Shown one piece after another: positions 57,001-64,000 of a DNA stretch of 64,000 nt (within the stretch, counting starts at the first letter, position 1; each line of letters opens with the position of its first letter). The position numbers were made by a program, and so were the translations under genes. The notes under the pieces were generated by a model, which saw only the letters and a program-made list of their open reading frames with translations, searched no databases and had not been told where the DNA came from. The stretch spans positions 50,469,058-50,533,057 of the forward strand of contig CM049310.1 of the NCBI GenBank assembly GCA_026874595.1, read 5' to 3'. This stretch comes from Sipunculus nudus. Taxonomy: Eukaryota > Annelida > Sipuncula > Golfingiida > Sipunculidae.

Positions 57001-60000
57001 CTCATAGCCACTGATAATGTACGCTATACTCTAACGTTGGCCTTCATACAAAATTCTTCAGCTTTGCAGTGAAGTAATATTGTTGAATGAGTTGTTTTGC
57101 TATGATTATTCAAAAGAAATAAAAAAAAAATCTAAGGAAAATCAGGTCTGAATTCGTCGGCCGTCTCTTCAAATAATAGCCATGTACCCACATATATAGA
57201 ATATCAGGATATATATATATGTATATATATGTATGTGTGTATGTGTGTGTGTATTGGTTTATTTAAGTTAAATTACTTCCAATGCTTTCTTGTTGTTTAA
57301 AAAAAAATGGCCATGTTGAACAATCTAGACAAACATTTCGCTGCACATAATGCGCTTTGGTCATCTAACGAAAACGTTTGCGGAAGATGTGATCTTTACT
57401 TTGGAACACGAAAAATGAATTTAGTCACATGACTGATCGACCTCCAGGAACCCTTCTACTGAAAACCAGGCGCGAGGAATGAAACTAAGAGTAAATGTAT
57501 TGTGCTGCCAAAAACGGTGACATTTCAAAATGGTGATCTAAATTTAGAAGCGTCTCTTGAATGGAGCAACCTCCTTGGAAATATGGCGCCATCTAACGGT
57601 CGTCTGCCATACCTCAATATGTAACTAAAGACGATCGTGAGTGTTAATATCTACAATGACACCTGTTGCATTCAATAACAATGCTTGGTACGTATCATGC
57701 TTTAATAATTATGTCTTTTCCTTAATATTACAGAGCTAACAGCCAGAATTGTCATAACAGCGAATTTAATTAAGTTATTTTACGAGGCAAGACTTGTTTT
57801 CTGGGCATCAACACGTGTACTTAATCTTCGCCATGGAAAATTGTAAGTAAAAGAGCAATAGCATTTTTCCTCCCTTTAAGAGCCATCAAATTAATTTAAA
57901 CAAGATGTTTCGGAAACATCCCGCCCCACCAAAATAATACTCATTAGGGTTATAGCCACGCCGGTCGACGCCGGTCGGTGGTAGCTGGGACTGGCTTCTG
58001 CCGGCCGGCACAAAGCTAACATTTGCAACCCACGACCGGCACAAAAGATTTTAAAGATCGTCTAAAACCAGCTTCCAGCAATACAACTTTGGTTATTTAT
58101 TAGCCCAAACTGCATTTAATTTGTACCTCATAAGTGTGTTAACAAAAATAAATCAACCTAGAGAGATAAAATAATTATAACAAAAAGTTTTAACACATAG
58201 AAAACAACCCAAAGATAAAGTTAACATATTCCGAAACCGAGTGGCCCTGGACCCCCGCCGTGACCACCTCCGCTTGCTTCGCCAATATCCGTAAACTTAT
58301 CCCCCACTTAAATGTGTCTAGCTTTTACTCTGCTCGTGAAATTGTTGTAGGTCTACACTATTGTCAAGGTTCAAATACCACCTCTCAGGTAACCCCAGAA
58401 CAAAGCCATAATAATGTGACAGCTGTATTATATTGAAATAGCCGAAACAATCGGACAGAATACTTTGAATTATTTTTAAGGTGTGTTTTTCTAACTATTC
58501 ATAAAAATGTTACAAAATCTGTTCAGACATTTTTGCGTAAATTTACTTACAGGCAAACCGACTGTTAAGTATATAATACCTCTCGAATTATAATTCGTTC
58601 TGTTTTCTCAAAGACATGTGACTAACCAGTTTATTGATCAAGCCACTTGATCTTCCACGAAGACATGTCTATCGGACTGCCACCTGTCGGCCATCGTTTA
58701 CACTAGCACATTAACGCCGTCCAAACTTGTGTTTTTCAGTTTTGATTTTGATTAACATAGAGTAGCGGGAACACAGACTACCTTGAAACCACTCTGCATG
58801 GCCCCCTGGTACTCTTTTTACAATAAATATTGTATTTGCTTACGTTCACACATAACCTGCCAGTTATTTTTCTTTACGCATTCTATGCGTGCTATTTATA
58901 AATAATGTTATTACAAAAAAATAGAAATTAGTACGTTGCATAGAATGTTTACAAATAATCTAGTTTTAATTATGTGAATTCAGCAACCAAAATGAATATA
59001 TGCTGATCGCATATCGCTTATTATTTTCACCTCATTTTACATACACAATAAAATTAAGTGTTTTATTAATACAGGTATTTCATAAATCGATGTTTACATA
59101 CATTATTTAAATTTTATGACACGTAAATTGCCTGCATATTTTCCTGAAGCAAACACACCCATATACCTATAGATAAATTATATTAGGTCAGTAGTATTAC
59201 TAGAGGATGAAGGGGTGTGGGTGTAGCGGGGTTGGACCCTCCCCTGTTCAGCCGGGCTCAAACCAATTTTTCCGGCCTTGACCGTCCCTTTAACGGAAAC
59301 AGGACCTTTCTACAGAAATTCTCATTAGTTTTCCTGAATTGGACCCCCCCCCCCCCCTTTTTCAAATTCGATTTTCTCTCTATGTAATGTATATTATTCA
59401 GACATAATAGAGCGCATTTGGTAGCGCCGCGTACCAGTGCATTCATAAACAGGCTATAAGACTTTTACATTCGAAATCAATATGAACATAGGTATTTAAG
59501 CCCAAAGAAAGTAGCAAAAAAATACCAATGGACGGTTGAGGCTTTATGGTTTTGGCAATTTAAATCCAAGCACCTGTTTTTCCGGCCCGTGAACATATTC
59601 CCAAATACTGAGACGCCGATAGCTAAATGATGCCCTTTGGTTTGCCATGAACCTTTGTAGATTTTTTTCTTATTACCCGTGCTTGCTTCCCTTCACTGTG
59701 GAAGCAATCTCCCCTCGGATGCCGAGACAGCAGGACAAATGACTTCTCATGGAAACAGGAACGAAATTGGGAAAAAAATCCAGGCACATTAGAGTTAACG
59801 TATTATTGTATTCCAATTCAACGTCCCAGGCGTGCTATTGTGCCTCATTTAATTCGGAATTTGTCCGGAATTATTCATGTGTTTCGTTTTAAACTGTCAT
59901 CCCTATCTCTCTACGAAACAAATCTGCCGAAATTCTGTTCTACAAATGGTACTCGGCTCACTGATATGATCAGTTGTTCTGCTCAACCAGCGGGCGCGAA

Positions 60001-60340
60001 TCTGTCATCATTATACCATACTGTCACCCTGCTTCTCTCCTGTGTTTTAGCAGAATCGACGAACCGAAGCCCGACTGGGAAAGAATACGTAAACAAGATT
60101 TACTTCGGTGGTGTGATCTTCTGTCTCCAGTGCGCCCGCTTCGTGAACATTAAATGCCCGCCTTAGTGGGTGTCTTGAAGATGTTTATACCGGTGTTAAA
60201 AGAGTCTGTGTATTTGTTTGATATGTAAAATTTCGTCCGCAGGATAAACAATGAAACCTGTTTGAAAGAGCACCTGTCTAATAAGACCACCTGCGTCAAC
60301 TAATTAAAATAAATCCGATGTGTTGGATGGCCATCTTTTT
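51070..60340. other. Long non-coding stretch, no gene recognised
   Basis: More than 9 kb with no spliced coding pattern, apart from a TA/TG tract at about 57209-57252 and a GCCGGTCG-rich segment at about 57958-58040. Poly-C/G runs at 59345-59360 may mark another CAGxGGCG-type remnant. Some stretches (54990-55120, 55850-55920, 56740-56850) have balanced composition with homeodomain-like and E-box words, but that alone shows nothing. Confidence 0.4.
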
Positions 60341-61106
60341 ACGGAACCTAATATAAACAGATCACGTATACGTGATGAACACAAATTCTGTAACGGAGAT
60401 AAAAAAATCATATTCTGTAACACTAGGCAGCGTGAAATGTCTCGGGGAATTGTTACAGGTGCTCTATTATGTGACACGGGCGTGACTCGTGTTGTTGTTA
60501 CATTCCGTACTGGTTGAACTCTCGTTGTCATGTGGACCTTGAGTTTTCACGCTTGGTCGTGGGTCACGTGATGAGCCTGGTATGTGTAGATACACAGCGA
60601 TGTCTTTCTAGAGAATTCCTGAAACGCGTGTTTACTGCTGAGTAGGGTCCTTATAGACTGTTCGAGAAGTGGAAGGTTCCCGGCTTAGGGTGTGAAGGTA
60701 TATAAAGCCTAAGATATATAATCTCCTGGATTTTATACATTTGGACTTCAGTTTACTTTGTGTGTTGTTGCAAGAACTTTCCACTGGACTGTCATTCTCC
60801 GAGAGTTTACATTCAAAGGACTTATCTTGGTGACATTGTTGGTATCGAGGTACTGTACCATTATCTTCCTGTGTGATTGTAATGACTTCTTGCTATAACA
60901 CTTTGTTACTGTATAATTGTATTGATTTAGTGTATTGTATTGTTGGGGTTGTTTTAGGAATAAATTATAGTTATATGTTAACAAAAAACCACTGACTTCT
61001 TTATTCATTCTCCTAGACATTTCCCGCTGCCTAGTGTTACAGAATCTGATTTCCATTACAAAATTTGTGTTCATCACGCATAAGTGATCTGTTAATATTA
61101 GGTTCC
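60341..61106 (+). mobile_element. LTR (plus orientation) with flanking ~110-bp segment
   Basis: The LTR runs from TGTTACAGGTGCTC at 60451 to CATTCT at about 61011. It contains a TATA box (GGTATATAAAG at 60698) and AATAAA at 60959-60964. It is preceded by a segment of about 110 bp (60341-60450, ending CACTAGGCAGCGTGAAATG) whose inverted copy lies at 61012-61106, just after it. No internal coding region is linked to this LTR. Confidence 0.65.
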
Positions 61107-61806
61107 GTAACAGAATGAATAAAGAAGTCAGTGGATTTTTGTTAACAAATAACTATAATTTATTTAACAACCCTAAGATTACAATACACTTAATCAATAC
61201 AATTATACAGTAAAACAGCGGTATAACAACAAATCAATACAATCACACAAAAAAAATAAACAATGTGCACAGTACCTGGTTACCAACACCGTCAAAACGA
61301 TAAGTTCTTTAAATGTATACTCTCGGAGAATGACAGTCCAGTGTAAAGCTCTTGTAACAATCCAGAAAGTAATCTGAAGTCCTGAAGAAAATCTATAACT
61401 GCCGCACACGTCGGATAAAGTCCCAGAAACTGACACACGCTTCTGCGTCCGCTGAAAAAAAATCTTCTCTGCTCTCTTTTTCGGCTCTAAAACTTAGCCC
61501 CTTTATATACCTTCACACTCCAAGCCGAGAAGTTTCCACTTCTCGAACAGTCTAAAGGATCCTACACAACACAGTAAACACGCGTTACAGGAATCATCTA
61601 GAAGAACATCGCTGTGTGAATCTCTATATACCAGGGTCATCACGTGACCCACGACCAATCGTGAAAGCCCAAGGCTAACATGACAACGAGAGTTCAACCA
61701 GTACGGATTAAACATAGAATGTAACAAACGGCCCGGCGAGGGTGTCACAACACGAGTTACGCCCGTGTCACACAATAAAAAGAGCACCTGTAACACTCCC
61801 CCTCCT
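61107..61806 (-). mobile_element. LTR (minus orientation) with polypurine tract
   Basis: On the minus strand the sequence AGGAGGGGGAG (61806-61796) precedes TGTTACAGGTGCTC (61795-61782), i.e. a polypurine tract followed by the LTR start. The LTR continues to CTGTTAC at about 61107, with GGTATATAAAG at 61511-61501 and AATAAA at 61164-61159. It is about 130 bp longer than the plus-oriented copy. The tract marks it as a 3' LTR of a Gypsy-like or related element; the internal region beyond 61806 is not coding. Confidence 0.7.
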
Positions 61807-61809
61807 GTA

Positions 61810-63020
61810 AGAAAAAAGAAAGTTTTCTTTCTCTGAAACATTTTGTGTTGTATTTTTCTATGGAAGACTTGATGCGAAAAAAAATAAAATTAAATAAATG
61901 TAGATATAAGCATTATATGGAGCTTCAGTTATTTGGCTGACGCTGCGCTCTAAATTGACAGTTCAGACTTCTGTTAATTAACTTAATAGGAAACCCATTT
62001 ATCGAGAGGTATAAATGTGATGCACATTTTTGCTTCTGGTCACGTCATTTTGTAATTCAGGTAATGCTTGCTTTCAGGAGACAGCCACAAAATTGTAATA
62101 ATAGGGGATTAAATAGATATAACAGAACGTGATTAGTCTCGGAAGAAGCAGACCAAGCGGCCTCAGCAGACCGTCTCTGGAGGTCAGATTGGACCTGATG
62201 ACTGCTCGACCCGGCCCCTTAACGTCTCATTAAAGAATGTCACATCACAGACGTCACTTAGTCAAGGTCCGCAGAGTACCCAGGCACTGTTGTATAGACA
62301 AGATGGCAGCCTTTTAAAGCCAGCATGCCCCCAGATGAAGGATTAAGGCTTTTTTTCTCATTAAAACACATCACCCACCTGGGTTTTTTTTCTATGTGTT
62401 TAGCTGCAGGCTCTTAGTGTTGATTCACAAGAAAGATGTATGGTTATCCATGTTAACCTGATCAATACCTGACACAATCCCCAGAAGTCAGAACCATTGT
62501 GGTTATAAAGAGAAACTTGTATTAAAATTTTATTTCTTGTTTGATCAAGTATTAGTAAATAGAAATTTGTTCACTGACAACGTAGACAGGTTCCAGGCCA
62601 TTTCGGTATTCCTTGTGTTACATGAGTGGTATATTGATAGTAGAACCATTCAGAGATCATTCATTAATGAAACAAGTTCAACCACCCAGTGGTAGGAGAC
62701 TGTAAGGGAAGGAAAACGAGGAAGAAAGCGCATTGAAACCCTAATAAAATACCTGTCCCTGTACACCTAGTCACTTGCGTGTTATTCTGTGATTCAATAA
62801 TTATTTTTTTATTTTTGACTACCAAAAAGTCGATAGAAAAATTGTACGTGGAAAGTAAAGAATAAGGTTTAATTTTATGTTATATTTATTCACTGATTCA
62901 TTTTACCAATATTTCAAAAGCGGCAATATATATCGTCAGTGAAGATTCCTCATAGGCGTTTTTTACTGTAGATCCCTTAATAGAATTTACTTTGATAAGT
63001 TCATGCAAATATTCTGATAG
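61810..63020. other. No gene recognised
   Basis: AT-rich sequence next to the LTR. A more balanced segment at about 62130-62290 has no open frame or repeat I recognise. Confidence 0.4.
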
Positions 63021-63026
63021 TGATTC

Positions 63027-63215
63027 AGGGGCGGATACAGGATTTAGGGAAAAGGGGGGTAACCTAAAAATGCGACCTAAATACAGGAGGACTCACAAAA
63101 AACAGTTCTGGAAAAGTGGGGGGGGGGGACAGGTCGTTTTATTTGATCTTTAAACCTATAATTAAAAGGTTGCGGCGACAGAAAAAGGGGGTCCGGACCC
63201 CCTGGACCCTCCCCT
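63027..63215. mobile_element. CAGGGGCGGAT-terminus MITE, right end eroded
   Basis: CAGGGGCGGATACAGGATTT with a following G-run matches the terminus family of the elements at 31947 and 45229. The right end GGACCCCCTGGACCCTCCCC resembles the expected inverted terminus but is degraded, and no target duplication is visible. Confidence 0.5.
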
Positions 63216-64000
63216 CCCCTCGCTTTTGAGATTGCATGGTGGTTAGAGTTTTACATAAACAAGGGCATCTTAAAAGAAATAAGTGGTTCCACAGAAAGCA
63301 AGGGCAACTGCATCAAGAGAGCTAGGAGATATGCCCACTTGCCTTTTCGTCTTTGCGACAATCTGCCTGCTATAGGTCAAAAGGCCGCATAAATATTCAT
63401 GAAGGTCAGCAAGCAAAGCAGAAAGATGAGCAATAAGTGACTTTGTTAGGTGTCCATATTTATAGATGACATATATATCCAACTAAAGTATGTGGTATTT
63501 ATACATTCTTTCCATGTTCTCGTTAAGAATGGATAGTCTCGTCAAAGTATTTTCTGGATAAGACCAGGTGCTGAAAAGGGACTACAGATCAATCGTCGGT
63601 TTGAGATTGAGTTGCCGTGGTGTATTGACTTCAAAAGAACTTTGATAAAAATACACATAACCCATCATTTTATTGCCATGTTATTATTTTACAAAGACAA
63701 GTACACAAACATATTTCGGAATTTAGTTTTTAGGTTTCCCAAAGAGGATTTTGAAGAATGGTTGATAGGACCACTTGACAGAGGGCGATAATATGCAAAT
63801 ACCCATCTAAAATTATGGAATATTATGAAAAAATTTTGGAATAAGAGTTCCGGTGTTAAGAATTAAATCTTATTTTAGGTTACCCCGGTAATTTAAATTG
63901 ATTTCAGGTTACACCTCGATTAAATGTAGAGAAATCGCTACATAATCACTGTACATTGATTTATCGCGAATCTGAGGTATATTACAAATTATGCCAAGAG
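63216..64000. other. No gene recognised
   Basis: The 70-codon minus-strand frame at 63270-63482 is unlike any domain I know and has no splice support. The rest is AT-rich. Confidence 0.35.

Noticed and set aside
59840-60166. 108-codon plus-strand open frame
   Set aside because: No homology signal I can name, no leader or splice evidence; could be chance.
1-64000. tRNA, rRNA and CRISPR structures
   Set aside because: No cloverleaf with A and B boxes, no rRNA blocks and no spacer-repeat arrays seen; regular repeats here are transposon or satellite units.

Overview
The window is nuclear DNA of an animal. Genes are split by long AT-rich introns with GT-AG borders, and there are microsatellites and many transposon remnants. 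I see no bacterial operons, tRNAs, rRNAs or CRISPR arrays. The gene content (an SVEP1/SCUBE-like mosaic protein and secreted digestive elastase-like proteases) and the repeat families suggest a mollusc, probably a bivalve. That placement is inference.

Region 1 (1-13.3 kb, plus strand) is the 3' half of a large secreted mosaic gene; its 5' end lies outside the window. Seven exons were found, all joined by phase-1 introns: GCC2/GCC3, Sushi, GCC2/GCC3, calcium-binding EGF, Sushi, a 221-codon spacer with a furin-type RKKR site, and a terminal GCC2/GCC3 exon with stop and poly(A) signals. The first Sushi exon carries an apparent 1-nt deletion. Two decayed exon copies and several MITE-like elements lie in the introns.

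Region 2 (15.1-20.0 kb, minus strand) is a complete six-exon chymotrypsin/elastase-like serine protease gene (271 aa). The 3' ends of exons 4 and 5 are duplicated into the following introns.

Region 3 (24.0-42.4 kb, minus strand) is a recent tandem duplication. Unit 1 (about 23964-33626) and unit 2 (about 33627-42407) each hold one complete six-exon elastase-like gene of 279 aa, differing at 7 residues by my hand count. Unit 1 carries a 1,560-bp non-autonomous transposon whose empty site is preserved in unit 2. All three protease genes share exon phases (1,2,0,1,0), the His/Asp/Ser triad, a TATA box and a short leader, so they look like a small digestive protease cluster.

Region 4 (42.4-64.0 kb) has no gene I can support. 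It holds a broken LINE (45.8-46.7 kb), a 320-bp tandem array (47.1-48.2 kb), a CATTCC-motif cluster near 49.0-49.7 kb, a SINE/LINE-like tail at 51.0 kb, two oppositely oriented LTRs (60.3-61.8 kb) and CAGxGGCG-terminus elements.
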